Part shown: positions 8,605 to 17,256 of the stretch, piece after piece
Numbering within the stretch: position 1 is the stretch's first letter
Layout of the letters: every line of letters starts with the position of its first letter
Assembly: GCF_002157855.1 (NCBI RefSeq)
Contig: NZ_CP020880.1
Span: forward strand, 1,054,001 to 1,118,000
DNA: 64,000 bases
Direction of reading: 5' to 3'
DNA from: Sutcliffiella horikoshii
GTDB taxonomy: Bacteria; Bacillota; Bacilli; Bacillales; Bacillaceae_I
Made by a program: the position numbers and the translations under genes
The notes under the pieces: model-generated
The model's input: the letters and a program-made list of their open reading frames with translations, nothing else
Databases searched by the model: none
Told to the model about the DNA's origin: nothing

Positions 8605-8750
8605 ATTATAACATGACTTTTTCACTTCCACAATAGCAAAGAATTATTTGAAAAGTACAAAATTTTTCTGTGTTTTTCTGCTTTTTTATTGCTAAATTCT
8701 CCATTTCAAAATATATTTATAATATATATATGTAGGAGAGTGATGAGAAC

Positions 8751-10016
8751 TTGGATAGTATACCCTATGACTCGATAATTTTATTAGGGGCATTGTTAAT
8801 ATTATCAGGATATTTTTCGGCATCTGAAACGGCTATTACGAGCGTGAACAAAGTTCGGCTTCGTAATCAGGCAGACAACAATGCAAGAGCAAAACGCTCA
8901 TTAAACATGGCAGAAAACTTTGATCAAAGTGTTTCTACAATCCTAATAGGTAATAATATTGTCAACATAGCAATGGCAGCGATAGCAACTAATATTGCTA
9001 CGCAACTATACGGCCCTGATGGCAGTACGCTAGCAATCACGACAGCGATTATTACGATAGTAGTCCTTGTTTTTGGGGAGATTTTGCCGAAATCTTTAGC
9101 TAAACAATATGCAGAAAAATATTTACTTTTAATATCTGCTTCTTTAATGACAGTCATGAAACTCTTTTATCCGATTACATGGTTGTTCGTCCAACTGAAA
9201 GTAGGAATCAAAAAACTCCTTGGAGCAGATAAGGAGGAACCTACTGTTACAGAAGAAGATGTAATTGCGATGGTCGAAATCGGAGAGGAAGAAGGGACTT
9301 TTCTCACACAAGAACGAGAACTGCTGCATAATGCCATAGCGTTTGATGATATCGTCGTGAAAGATATCCTTACTCCAAGGCCTGACGTAGTAGCAATCTC
9401 AGAGGATACGTCTATTGAAGAAATTAAAGACATTTTTATAAAAGAACAATATTCCCGCTTACCTTTATATGAAGGATCCATCGACAACATTACTGGAGTT
9501 ATTTCACATAGAGATTTCTTTGCGCAATATGTTCAGAATCCTAACTTTTCATTAAAAGAAATTGAACGCAGTCCATTTTTTGTCATCGGATCTGCCAAAA
9601 TATCTAATCTCCTTAAAGAGCTGCAGACTTCACAAAACCATTTGGCCATTGTGCTTGATGAGTATGGAGGAACGGCAGGTATTATCTCGATTGAAGATAT
9701 TATTGAAGAGATTGTCGGGGAAATCTGGGATGAGCATGATGAAAACGAAAACTTGGTGGAAGTACTAGATGAATTGAAGTTTCGTATGGATGGGCGTCTC
9801 CCTGTAGAAGAATTTACGGAGCTGCTACAACTTGAAGTATCTGAATCCACCGCTAACACGTTAGGTGGTTGGATTTCAGATATGCTCGGCTATCTTCCTA
9901 AAAAGGGAGAAAGAGTGGAGTGTGAAAGTTTCGTCATTCACATAGAAGAAGTGAAAAAGCATCGAATCCAAAAAGTAGTTGTGGAAAAAAACGTTGATTT
10001 CGTCTTTTCTGCTTAA
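8751..10016 (+). CDS. CNNM/HlyC-CorC family membrane protein
   Basis: 421 residues. The DUF21/CNNM membrane domain (about 1-190) has SGYFSASETAITS at the start and GEILPKSLAKQYAEKY. A CBS pair (about 205-325) includes the linker VLDEYGGTAGIISIEDIIEEIVGEIWDE. A CorC_HlyC transporter-associated domain (about 335-415) ends the protein. The family is linked to Mg2+ efflux or homeostasis. The start is TTG, with GGAGAG about 13 bases upstream, so the start is less certain. The gene is monocistronic. Confidence 0.85.
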   Translation: MDSIPYDSIILLGALLILSGYFSASETAITSVNKVRLRNQADNNARAKRSLNMAENFDQSVSTILIGNNIVNIAMAAIATNIATQLYGPDGSTLAITTAIITIVVLVFGEILPKSLAKQYAEKYLLLISASLMTVMKLFYPITWLFVQLKVGIKKLLGADKEEPTVTEEDVIAMVEIGEEEGTFLTQERELLHNAIAFDDIVVKDILTPRPDVVAISEDTSIEEIKDIFIKEQYSRLPLYEGSIDNITGVISHRDFFAQYVQNPNFSLKEIERSPFFVIGSAKISNLLKELQTSQNHLAIVLDEYGGTAGIISIEDIIEEIVGEIWDEHDENENLVEVLDELKFRMDGRLPVEEFTELLQLEVSESTANTLGGWISDMLGYLPKKGERVECESFVIHIEEVKKHRIQKVVVEKNVDFVFSA

Positions 10017-10026
10017 ACCTTTTCAG

Positions 10027-10055
10027 AGTCTTGGCATATTGCCAGGGCTTTTTTG
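10027..10055 (+). terminator. Terminator of the CNNM gene
   Basis: Stem AGTCTTGGC / GCCAGGGCT, then a run of six T. Confidence 0.75.
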
Positions 10056-10077
10056 TTACTTGGGAACGAGTTTAATC

Positions 10078-10190
10078 ATGTTCGAGAGTTTTGGGTTCAC
10101 CGGTAGTTATAGGGTCTCAATGAGGACAATGTTCGAGAGTTTTTGGGTTCACCGGTAGTTGTAAGGTGGCAATGGGGGCAATGTTCAGAG
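10078..10190 (+). repeat. 52-bp-period tandem repeat, short array
   Basis: Two units plus a partial third start at 10078, 10129 and 10181, a period of 51-52 bp. The core GAGGACAATGTTCGAG is almost the same as the core of the 28.7-kb array. No coding potential. Confidence 0.75.
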
Positions 10191-10260
10191 AATACAGGGG
10201 TAGCTTTCTTTAAATGGTTTTTATATAATTCAAAGCAGAACGTTTAGGAAGTGATACATA

Positions 10261-11076
10261 ATGTTAAACAAGAAAATTGGTTTTATTGGTAGCGGAAAGA
10301 TGGCTGAGGCCATAATTGGTGGACTTATAAAGTCAGAACTAGTACCTGCAAACCAGATATTCGCCAGTGCAAAAACAAGAGAAACGGTAGAGAAAATTGC
10401 AGATAAGTACGCGATTCAAACAACAATTCAAAACAGGGAAGTAGCAGCAAAAGCAGACATGCTTATCTTAGCTGTAAAACCTGATCTTCACAAAGCAGTA
10501 ATAGAAGAAATTAAGGATATAGTCAAGAGTGAGGCTGTCATTATTACCATTGCTGCGGGCATAACGCTTGATTTCCTTGAAACAACTTTCGGACATAGTA
10601 TAAAAGCAGTCCGTGTAATGCCCAATACTCCATCCCTGGTAGGGGAAGGCATGAGTGCAATTTGTTCTAACGATGAAACAAATGCACAGGAACTGCAAGA
10701 GGTCATCCGTCTTTTTGAAAGCTTCGGTAAAGCGGAGGTACTGCCTGAAAAGTTGATGGATGCTGTGCCTGCCGTTAGCGGTTCTTCTCCGGCATATGTG
10801 TATATGTTCATTGAAGCGTTGGCTGATGGGGCAGTGCAGCAGGGAATAGCCCGTAATCAGGCATATACTATGGCAGCCCAGGCTGTTCTGGGAGCAGCGA
10901 AGATGGTGTTGGAGACGGGGAAGCACCCGGGTGAATTGAAGGATAATGTGTGTACGCCAGGTGGGGCTACCATTGAAGCTGTTACGACTCTGGAAAAGCA
11001 CGGCTTCCGGTCTGCTGTGGTCTCTGCAATGGAAGCATGTACGGAAAAGTCTAAAAGACTGAAAAATAGCAAATGA
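10261..11076 (+). CDS. proC: Pyrroline-5-carboxylate reductase
   Basis: A 271-residue cytoplasmic enzyme catalysing the last step of proline synthesis: reduction of 1-pyrroline-5-carboxylate with NADPH. The N-terminal Rossmann motif is IGFIGSGKMAEAIIGG (residues 5-20). The P5CR signature MPNTPSLVGEGM lies near residue 120, and the C-terminal dimerisation helices contain SGSSPAYVYMFIEALADG and CTPGGATIEAV. Length is typical. The start has GGAAGTG about 8 bases upstream. The gene is monocistronic, followed by a composite repeat. B. subtilis has several P5CR paralogues, so it need not be the only copy. Confidence 0.93.
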   Translation: MLNKKIGFIGSGKMAEAIIGGLIKSELVPANQIFASAKTRETVEKIADKYAIQTTIQNREVAAKADMLILAVKPDLHKAVIEEIKDIVKSEAVIITIAAGITLDFLETTFGHSIKAVRVMPNTPSLVGEGMSAICSNDETNAQELQEVIRLFESFGKAEVLPEKLMDAVPAVSGSSPAYVYMFIEALADGAVQQGIARNQAYTMAAQAVLGAAKMVLETGKHPGELKDNVCTPGGATIEAVTTLEKHGFRSAVVSAMEACTEKSKRLKNSK

Positions 11077-11119
11077 GAAAAACTGTTTATAACAAAAACA
11101 ATAGTTAGTTGTTAAACGC

Positions 11120-11397
11120 CGCTGTTCCTTTCCGCAAATGGCTTCGCTTTCCTAGGGTGCTTGAGCCTCCTCGCTACGCTGCGGGGTCTCAAGCTACCGC
11201 TATCTCCCTCAGGAGTCTTCGCCTTTTGCTCCAATCCACAGCTAGAAATTAGGTGAACGAAGTGTTAGTGCATTTACAGTTAACTCAGTTAAATACCTTT
11301 TCGCAAACCCTAATGTGAACAAAGTAACCTTGTTGATTGGAGTGGAAGGCGCGCAGACGCCCGCAGGCAAGCGAAGCGCCTGGAAAGGGAAATCAAC
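11120..11397. repeat. Composite repeat A: two head-to-head palindromic arms around a spacer
   Basis: One arm is at 11120-11241 (ends CGCTGTTCC and CCAATCCACAGC). The opposed arm is at 11332-11397 (GTTGATTGGAGTGG to AAATCAAC). The spacer is about 90 bp. The second arm is only 66 bp. It joins CGCAGACGCCCGC directly to AGGCAAGCG, so the middle is lost between two CGCCCGC copies present in full arms. Confidence 0.8.
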
Positions 11398-11427
11398 AGG
11401 ATTCTATACTTTTTCTCTTAAAACTAA

Positions 11428-11452
11428 CCCACTCACCTAAAGGTAGAGTGGG
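11428..11452 (-). terminator. Terminator of msrAB
   Basis: Stem CCCACTC / GAGTGGG with loop ACCTAAAGGTA. On the minus strand a T-rich tail follows. Confidence 0.6.
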
Positions 11453-11460
11453 CTTATTGC

Positions 11461-12588
11461 TTATTCAAACAACTCCAGAAATTCTCCATATCCCTCTGCT
11501 TCGAGTTGTTCTTTTGGGACAAATCGGAGGGCGGCGGAGTTCATGCAATATCTTAGGCCGGTTGGATTAGGGCCGTCATCGAAAACATGCCCCAAGTGTG
11601 CGTTGCCTAATTTGCTGCGGATTTCAGTTCGTACAGAGAAAAAACTTCGGTCTTCCAGCTCCACTATATTTTCTGGAACCAACGGCTTTGTGAAGCTCGG
11701 CCATCCAGTACCAGAATCATATTTATCGGTAGAGCTGAACAATGCTTCTCCAGAAATTAAATCCACATAAATGCCTTCTCCTTCAAAGTCCCAATACTCA
11801 TTATTAAACGGTTCCTCTGTGCCATCTTCCTGCGTGACATAATATTGTTCAGCAGTTAAAACGGAACGCAATTCATCTTTGGATAAATGGAGAAGGGTTG
11901 TGCCATCATCTTCTACTTGTGGAGTTATATTGCGATCATCACCCCAAGCCTCATCGAGAAAATCGTCACGTCCTGAGTTATCTCGGTAAAAATCATAGCG
12001 AACCGGATTTTTAATGTAATAGTCCTGATGATAGTCTTCTGCAATATAGAAGGTTTCTGCTGGCGTAATCTCCGTCACAATTGGTTGATCAAAACGCCCA
12101 GAAGCATCAAGATCTTCTTTTGATTGTTCGGCGAGTTGCTTCTGTTCTTCACTATGATAGAAAATTCCAGATTGATAAGGCGTGCCTCTATCAACAAATT
12201 GTCCCTCGTCATCAGTAGGATCGACTTGTCTCCAGAATACATCTAATAACGTTTCATAATTTATGACATCCGGATTATAAGAAACGATGACGGCTTCCAC
12301 ATGACCTGTCTCTCCAGTTGTGACTTCGTTGTAGGCTGGGTTTTCCACATTTCCACCGGTATAGCCTGAAACAACCTCGTATACACCTGGCAGCTTTTCA
12401 AATGGCGGTTCCATGCACCAGAAGCAGCCGCCTGCGAAAGTGGCATAGGCAATATTTTCACTTTCCTCAAGCTCATAAGGCATACTGCCGACTGATTTCT
12501 GTGTTACAGTTGCATACATTTTGGGTATAAAGAAGTAGGCGGCAAGGCAAGCGATTACAAGAAGTAAACCCCAGAATTTTTTACTCAT
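11461..12588 (-). CDS. msrAB: Bifunctional peptide methionine sulfoxide reductase MsrA/MsrB, membrane-anchored
   Basis: A 375-residue fusion that reduces both S- and R-methionine sulfoxide. An N-terminal hydrophobic segment (about residues 5-20) looks like a signal anchor, so the enzyme probably works outside the membrane. The MsrA domain has the catalytic motif [17 protein letters not shown] near residue 55. The MsrB domain has [11 protein letters not shown] and [13 protein letters not shown] with the catalytic Cys; one CxxC zinc pair common in MsrB is not evident. The ATG at 12588 is chosen over GTG 12591 because AAGGAG is 6 bases upstream. Confidence 0.92.
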   Translation of the reverse strand: MSKKFWGLLLVIACLAAYFFIPKMYATVTQKSVGSMPYELEESENIAYATFAGGCFWCMEPPFEKLPGVYEVVSGYTGGNVENPAYNEVTTGETGHVEAVIVSYNPDVINYETLLDVFWRQVDPTDDEGQFVDRGTPYQSGIFYHSEEQKQLAEQSKEDLDASGRFDQPIVTEITPAETFYIAEDYHQDYYIKNPVRYDFYRDNSGRDDFLDEAWGDDRNITPQVEDDGTTLLHLSKDELRSVLTAEQYYVTQEDGTEEPFNNEYWDFEGEGIYVDLISGEALFSSTDKYDSGTGWPSFTKPLVPENIVELEDRSFFSVRTEIRSKLGNAHLGHVFDDGPNPTGLRYCMNSAALRFVPKEQLEAEGYGEFLELFE

Positions 12589-12757
12589 CACAGACTCCTT
12601 TAGTATGTCGTTATTCCAATTATAACGTAAGCCATTTACAGACCTCTACAAATGATATGCTTCTTCAAATTTTTCCATGTTTTGATTTCGTGTACAATAT
12701 ATATTACTATTGTAATAGATATGATTGAAAAATCATCTTCAACAATGGAGGACTTCA

Positions 12758-13822
12758 ATGAATATATTCTTAACTGGTGCTACTGGATTTTTAGGGGGAA
12801 GGCTGATTCGCAACCTCTTGGAAGGAGAGCACACAGTCTATATATTAGCTAGAAACATCAAAAAAGCGAATGCATTAAAAGAAGACTTGCCACTTTCCCT
12901 GCAAGATAGGGTTACCATTCTAAATGGGGATATTGTTAAACCGAAATTCGGTTTTTCTACTGAGCAATTAGCTGCGCTTACTAATAAAATTGATATTTTC
13001 TATCATCTTGCAGCTTTAGTAAAATTTGATCATCACTTAAGGGATACACTCATGGAAATGAATTACCAAGGAACGAAACACGCCTTAGAAGTCGCTGCCT
13101 CAATTGGAGCGGGAAAATTTATCCATGTGAGCACCGCTTATACGGTGGGAATATCCAATTCAGGTAAGGAAGAACTTTATAATCTTGAACAGGACTTCAA
13201 CAATCCATATGAGGAAAGCAAGGCCCTTGCAGAACATGAAGTAATGAAATATAAGGATGAAATGGACGTTTCCATTTTTAGACCTGCCATCATTGTTGGA
13301 GATTCTAAGACAGGTGAAGCGGACTCCAACTTTACGCTTTATGGATTTATGAGGGGCCTCGAGCTTTTTAAACGTAAACTGGAACGCAAGAGTTATGAAG
13401 AAAAAGTTCACCTGGTCGGTTCCAAAGACGGTACATCCAATCTGGTACCTGTTGATTATGTAGCCGATATTTTAACGATTGCAGCTCAACAAGCGGAAAA
13501 GAACACAATCTACAATGTTACAAATCCTGCACCGCCAACCAACAGGGAAATACTTGAGACGATAAAAGCGCATTTGGACTTCCGTTCACTTGGCATTTAT
13601 GAGAAAGGTACAAGCTTTTCCTTAACACCAGTGGAGCTGCAGTTAAATAGTTTAATAGATGTCTTTGGTCCATATCTTGATCGGAGTATCTCATTTGCGG
13701 ATCGCAATACACAAAAACTTTTAAAAGATAGTCCTATCTCTCATTTGAATATGACGAAGGAGATATTGGAAATTATAATCCGCGCCTATTTTGAACCAGA
13801 AAAGGAAAAGGTGGAAATATAA
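12758..13822 (+). CDS. NAD(P)-dependent SDR / thioester-reductase-like protein
   Basis: 354 residues. The N-terminal nucleotide motif is TGATGFLGGRL (residues 6-16), with a Tyr-x-x-x-Lys pair in NPYEESKALAE and a conserved Ser/Thr in IHVSTAY. This is the extended SDR type of the NAD_binding_4 (male-sterility/thioester-reductase) family. It would reduce or epimerise a carbonyl or acyl substrate; the substrate is not evident. The start is the ATG at 12758 with GGAGG 7 bases before it. An upstream in-frame ATG at 12725 lacks a ribosome site. Confidence 0.8.
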   Translation: MNIFLTGATGFLGGRLIRNLLEGEHTVYILARNIKKANALKEDLPLSLQDRVTILNGDIVKPKFGFSTEQLAALTNKIDIFYHLAALVKFDHHLRDTLMEMNYQGTKHALEVAASIGAGKFIHVSTAYTVGISNSGKEELYNLEQDFNNPYEESKALAEHEVMKYKDEMDVSIFRPAIIVGDSKTGEADSNFTLYGFMRGLELFKRKLERKSYEEKVHLVGSKDGTSNLVPVDYVADILTIAAQQAEKNTIYNVTNPAPPTNREILETIKAHLDFRSLGIYEKGTSFSLTPVELQLNSLIDVFGPYLDRSISFADRNTQKLLKDSPISHLNMTKEILEIIIRAYFEPEKEKVEI

Positions 13823-13837
13823 TTAAGTTGCAAAGAA

Positions 13838-13875
13838 GGAGTGGTGGCCGTTATATAGGCTTTCACTCTTTTTTT
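13838..13875 (+). terminator. Terminator of the SDR gene
   Basis: GAGTGGTGGCC / AGGCTTTCACTC stem with seven T residues after it. Confidence 0.7.
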
Positions 13876-13919
13876 GTTTATAATAAATGCAACAACTCAA
13901 TCAAGCAGGTGACAGTATA

Positions 13920-14318
13920 GTGGTGAAAAATATTTTAGCGGTTTTTATTGGTGGAGCAATCGGTACGTTGCTGAGGTATGCAATTACTGTAAGTACTGTT
14001 GAAATTGCTTTTCCGGTAGGAACACTTTTTGTTAATCTTGTGGGAAGCTTTGTCTTGGGGACTTTTACAGGATGGATGATGCGTAGAGAAGGTAAGGAAT
14101 ATATAAAGGTTGGATTTGGGACTGGCTTGTGTGGTGGTTTTACGACGATGTCTACGTTGGCTGCTGATGCATTTATGTTAGAGGCACAATCTACCATTTT
14201 TATTACTACTATCTATTTATTCTCGTCCGTTGTTGGTGGACTTTTATTCGCTTTCCTCGGGCTTTTATTAGGACATTCATTTTCTAAAAAACATTTAGCT
14301 TCTGGCTTAAAAAGATAG
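13920..14318 (+). CDS. crcB: Fluoride channel Fluc, first subunit
   Basis: 132 residues, four membrane helices. Fluc motifs: GGAIGTLLRY near residue 11, VNLVGSF with the conserved Asn near residue 40, and GFGTGLCGGFTTMSTLAADA with the Phe/Thr track. CrcB dimers export F-. The start is GTG 13920 or GTG 13923; AGGTGA at 13907 supports either. The paired gene follows after 10 bp, and such pairs usually form heterodimers. I looked for a fluoride riboswitch upstream and did not see one. Confidence 0.88.
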   Translation: MVKNILAVFIGGAIGTLLRYAITVSTVEIAFPVGTLFVNLVGSFVLGTFTGWMMRREGKEYIKVGFGTGLCGGFTTMSTLAADAFMLEAQSTIFITTIYLFSSVVGGLLFAFLGLLLGHSFSKKHLASGLKR

Positions 14319-14328
14319 GGAGGTTAGT

Positions 14329-14706
14329 ATGAGTCAAGCTGCCTTGATCTTAATACTCACAGTTGGGGGCGGGAGCGGAGCCTTGTGCAGATATTTACTT
14401 GGATTGGCTGTTATGAAAAAGTTTCCAACCCCGCGCATCCCAATAGCAATGATTATAGTTAATATCATAGGTTCATTTGGGTTAGGAATACTATATGGAA
14501 ACGTTTATACAGAAACTCTTTATAACGACGCACTTTTTGTTTTTCTGGGATTAGGTTTCTTCGGTGCATTTACGACGTTTTCCACTTTTAGTGTGGAAGC
14601 TGTACAGTTAATAATGGATAACAAATATCAACACGCCTTAATCTATCTAAGTTTAAGCATTTTTGGTTCCATTATAGGATTTCTCCTAGGTTATTTTATA
14701 AGTTAA
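14329..14706 (+). CDS. crcB: Fluoride channel Fluc, second subunit
   Basis: 125 residues and four membrane helices, a paralogue of the preceding product. It has GGGSGALCRY, IVNIIGSFGLG and GFFGAFTTFSTFSVEA. GGGAGG precedes the ATG. With the first gene it probably forms a heteromeric antiparallel dimer in the cell membrane. A strong bidirectional terminator follows. Confidence 0.9.
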   Translation: MSQAALILILTVGGGSGALCRYLLGLAVMKKFPTPRIPIAMIIVNIIGSFGLGILYGNVYTETLYNDALFVFLGLGFFGAFTTFSTFSVEAVQLIMDNKYQHALIYLSLSIFGSIIGFLLGYFIS

Positions 14707-14746
14707 AAAGGAAAACTCGTTCAGGTATCACGAGTTTTCCTTTTTT
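14705..14746. terminator. Bidirectional terminator
   Basis: Stem AAAAAGGAAAACTCG / CGAGTTTTCCTTTTT, serving the crcB pair and the convergent kinase-like gene. Confidence 0.88.
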
Positions 14747-16022
14747 AGTTTGTACGGATAACATTTCTGGTGACGAGGTTATTTTTTTTTACTTGTGCAG
14801 GTAATGTGAGAACAAGAGACTTTTTAAACCACTGATTTTTATAATGAAGATCCCCACCATGAGCCAATAAAATCGTATAAGCAGAATAAAGAGGGGTATG
14901 TTCCTCGTTTTTACGTATTTCTTGCAGGTGAAGTAATGTTTTTATAGGATCTTTCTCTGCTTTCCCATCTTTCATCACTAGCTCGAATATTACTTCTGTT
15001 CGCTGCAGGTAATGATTAAGCTGGAGACTTTTCATTGATCCGTCATTTGATTGGATACAAAATTTAATTATCGTTGAGATAGCTTCTGCAAGAAGATTCA
15101 AGTTTCCATTTATCCTTAAGTTACGCTCGCTGTTAATCTGAAAATCCAGGTGATGGTTGTTCGCATACATTTGGATATCTGCTGTGACCAAGTCAAGTAA
15201 TTCCTTCGAGGATAGTGTCTTTGAAGAAAATGCTTCTGTCTTAGCGAGTTTAATATAGGAATCAATGATCTTTTCAGCGCGGTTTAGCTCCTTCAAAATG
15301 ATGGGAACATATTCCTTATTTGCCCTGTTGTGTTCTGCTCCGAGCAATTGTGTAAATCCTTTTACCATAGTTAACGGTTGTTGAAACTCTCTTGCAACTT
15401 CATCAGCAATGGTATTGATATGGTAGAGTTTTTTCATTTTTTTGTATTGATTTTGTAATTCTTCTAATCCACAAAAATACTCAACTAAGCAGAATAAAAG
15501 CAGAGTAGTGCCGACAAACACGATACTTGTGCTAATTGTACTCGCTATCTCCAAGCCTAAAATTACAAAAGTAATGGAATGTAATACTGCTCCAATTGCA
15601 GCAATTGTTGATATCAATAAGTATTTAATAGTGTTTGGATACACCCTCCACTTCGTCTGCACCAATAAAGGCAAGACAGAAAGAAAAGGGATAAGAAAAT
15701 AAGCATGCAAATAGTTAATGGAAGACGGGGAAATCAAGGGATAGATAAATAAAGCAATGACCGTCAAACCTCCAGCCAAATATCCACCATACAATATGGA
15801 CATGATAACCGGGATGCCACTTAAGTTAAAAGGGGTGTCATCAGCTATTAGTATAGGAAATGTCGAACACATAAGTGCTGAAATGGTACAATAAAAAAAG
15901 GCTGCAAGTTGACGGACAAACTCCGAAGGCTTACTAGTTCGTTTATGTACCAAAGTGTAGTATAGAAGAAGAGGGACGACCAAAAAGAACAGTTGTAATA
16001 AGATATCTTTCAATAAGTTCAT
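14745..16022 (-). CDS. Membrane histidine-kinase homologue lacking the phospho-accepting His
   Basis: 425 residues. Five to six membrane helices (about 1-180) resemble the 5TM-LYT sensor module. A dimerisation helix follows, then a poorly conserved ATPase-like domain. Where active kinases read HExRNPLTxxxGF, this protein reads REFQQPLTMVKGF. Residue 211 is Arg (AGA), so the phospho-accepting His is missing. The N box also reads IIKFCIQSN, and I see no G1 or G2 glycine motifs. It is therefore probably a pseudokinase acting by binding, or a decaying gene. AAGGGG precedes the ATG. No response regulator is adjacent. Confidence 0.78.
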   Translation of the reverse strand: MNLLKDILLQLFFLVVPLLLYYTLVHKRTSKPSEFVRQLAAFFYCTISALMCSTFPILIADDTPFNLSGIPVIMSILYGGYLAGGLTVIALFIYPLISPSSINYLHAYFLIPFLSVLPLLVQTKWRVYPNTIKYLLISTIAAIGAVLHSITFVILGLEIASTISTSIVFVGTTLLLFCLVEYFCGLEELQNQYKKMKKLYHINTIADEVAREFQQPLTMVKGFTQLLGAEHNRANKEYVPIILKELNRAEKIIDSYIKLAKTEAFSSKTLSSKELLDLVTADIQMYANNHHLDFQINSERNLRINGNLNLLAEAISTIIKFCIQSNDGSMKSLQLNHYLQRTEVIFELVMKDGKAEKDPIKTLLHLQEIRKNEEHTPLYSAYTILLAHGGDLHYKNQWFKKSLVLTLPAQVKKNNLVTRNVIRTN

Positions 16023-16136
16023 TACGAGACCCCTTACCTAGATGCATTATGTACTATTATTCATTTACAAAGTACCATAAATTGAAAGAAAATTCTATAA
16101 AATTCAAGAAAAATGTAGAAACAAGGAGGAAAGGCA

Positions 16137-16415
16137 ATGCAAGAAGAAAGCAGATTAGTAGAGCTGTATAAGCTTCTGTGGAACAACCGCTCAATGGAGT
16201 TTATAGATGGTGGTGATCAAAAGGAAGTATTAGAACAGGCAATAAGAAGAGAATTAAAGGACGAACTGACACACCCAAGGACGAGAAAGCAACCGATGGA
16301 TAAATATTATTTAGCTGTTAAACGAATAGTAGAGTCTAAATTAAACGCAACGGAGCAAATATTACTCATAAAGGAGTTTACTCTTGTTTTGGAAGAAATA
16401 AAAAAAGAAAGCTGA
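16137..16415 (+). CDS. Small helical protein of unknown function (92 aa)
   Basis: AAGGAGG about 9 bases before the ATG supports translation. The product is predicted to be all-helical and charged, with no cysteine and no membrane segment. It contains a conserved-looking QPMDKYYLAVKRIVESKLN block. I do not recognise the family. It is convergent with the racA-like gene, with only 26 bp between the stops, where a weak AGCTGACCAT / ATGGCAGCT hairpin sits. Confidence 0.6.
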   Translation: MQEESRLVELYKLLWNNRSMEFIDGGDQKEVLEQAIRRELKDELTHPRTRKQPMDKYYLAVKRIVESKLNATEQILLIKEFTLVLEEIKKES

Positions 16416-16441
16416 CCATCCAAGTATCATGGCAGCTTCAT

Positions 16442-16960
16442 CTATAATCCAAATATGGAACGAAAAACATTGCGGCGCTTTTGTTGTGGAGGTTGGTCAA
16501 AGATAAGTGGGGGCTCTATTTTTTTAATTGGGGTTTGCATTTGATCTAACATCTTTTCTAGTCTGTCTACTTTCTTTGTAAGCTCTTCTATTTCTTTTCT
16601 TTGTTGCAGTAATTGGTAGGATACCACCTCATCCGCTTTTTGTTGGACCATTCGTTCTGTTCTGCTCACTCTCTCAGTCAAGATCTGCAGCCGATGCTCC
16701 AATGCTTTACCATCTTCATTCCGTGCACTCATGTTTTCAACTTGTACTTCTTTGATGTCTGTGCCAAAGGCAACGTCCATGGCTCCTGCTACCTCCCCGC
16801 TTGCTTTAAGTGTTTCTAGACGGGCCAGGGCCTCTTCATCGTAAACATAATGGCCATAATCATTTTTGCGACAAGGGATTTCGTATTTTTGGACCCACTT
16901 ACGTACGGTTCTAGGTGCCATACCTAGTTCTTTTGCCACTTCATGTGTTTTTAACTCCAT
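16442..16960 (-). CDS. racA: RacA-like chromosome-anchoring protein
   Basis: 172 residues. The N-terminal MerR-type helix-turn-helix (residues 3-65, KTHEVAKELGMAPRTVRKWV) binds DNA. The coiled coil (about 85-140) contains VVSYQLLQQRKEIEEL, a stretch I remember from B. subtilis RacA. A basic amphipathic tail RRNVFRSIFGL could contact membrane or DivIVA. RacA ties the origin region to the cell pole during sporulation. The start is ATG 16960 with GGGAG upstream. A KfrA/MerR-like paralogue is the alternative, but the shared coiled-coil stretch makes RacA likely. Confidence 0.78.
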   Translation of the reverse strand: MELKTHEVAKELGMAPRTVRKWVQKYEIPCRKNDYGHYVYDEEALARLETLKASGEVAGAMDVAFGTDIKEVQVENMSARNEDGKALEHRLQILTERVSRTERMVQQKADEVVSYQLLQQRKEIEELTKKVDRLEKMLDQMQTPIKKIEPPLIFDQPPQQKRRNVFRSIFGL

Positions 16961-17136
16961 TCAAACTCACTCCCTTTATTAATGTATTTCCACATCGATA
17001 AGCATCTTCCTCCAAGGTAGACAAAAGTAGTGGTTGTTCGGCAAAAATAGTTAAAATATCGCACCAACTTATCTTTTGTCTGCAAATAAAGGAAAAATTT
17101 CCTATTGAAATATGCCTAGATAACTATAAAAAGAGG

Positions 17137-17170
17137 TTACGAAAACCATAATTTCCTTTTATAATAGGAA
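17137..17170 (+). promoter_or_regulatory. Promoter of the RRNPP regulator with flanking palindrome
   Basis: TTACGA and TATAAT (17160-17165) are separated by 17 bp. The -10 box is enclosed by the inverted repeat TTCCT-N8-AGGAA (17153-17170). A related palindrome, AGGAAAAATTTCCT, is at 17090-17103. Both could be autoregulatory sites; this is inferred from position only. Confidence 0.45.
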
Positions 17171-17256
17171 GATAGGGTTCAGACGCTTTGAGCAAGTCAT
17201 TTATTTATAGTAATCTGAATATTTAAAATAGAAAACAAAGCGAAGGAATGATCCAT

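Noticed and set aside
10078-10190. Possible CRISPR array at the 52-bp repeats (also 28721 and 53010)
   Set aside because: The whole 52-bp unit is repeated with drift. There is no constant-repeat/variable-spacer pattern and no cas gene in the window.
13823-13919. Fluoride riboswitch before the crcB pair
   Set aside because: The region is short and mostly occupied by the terminator of the SDR gene. I could not find the conserved fluoride aptamer core.
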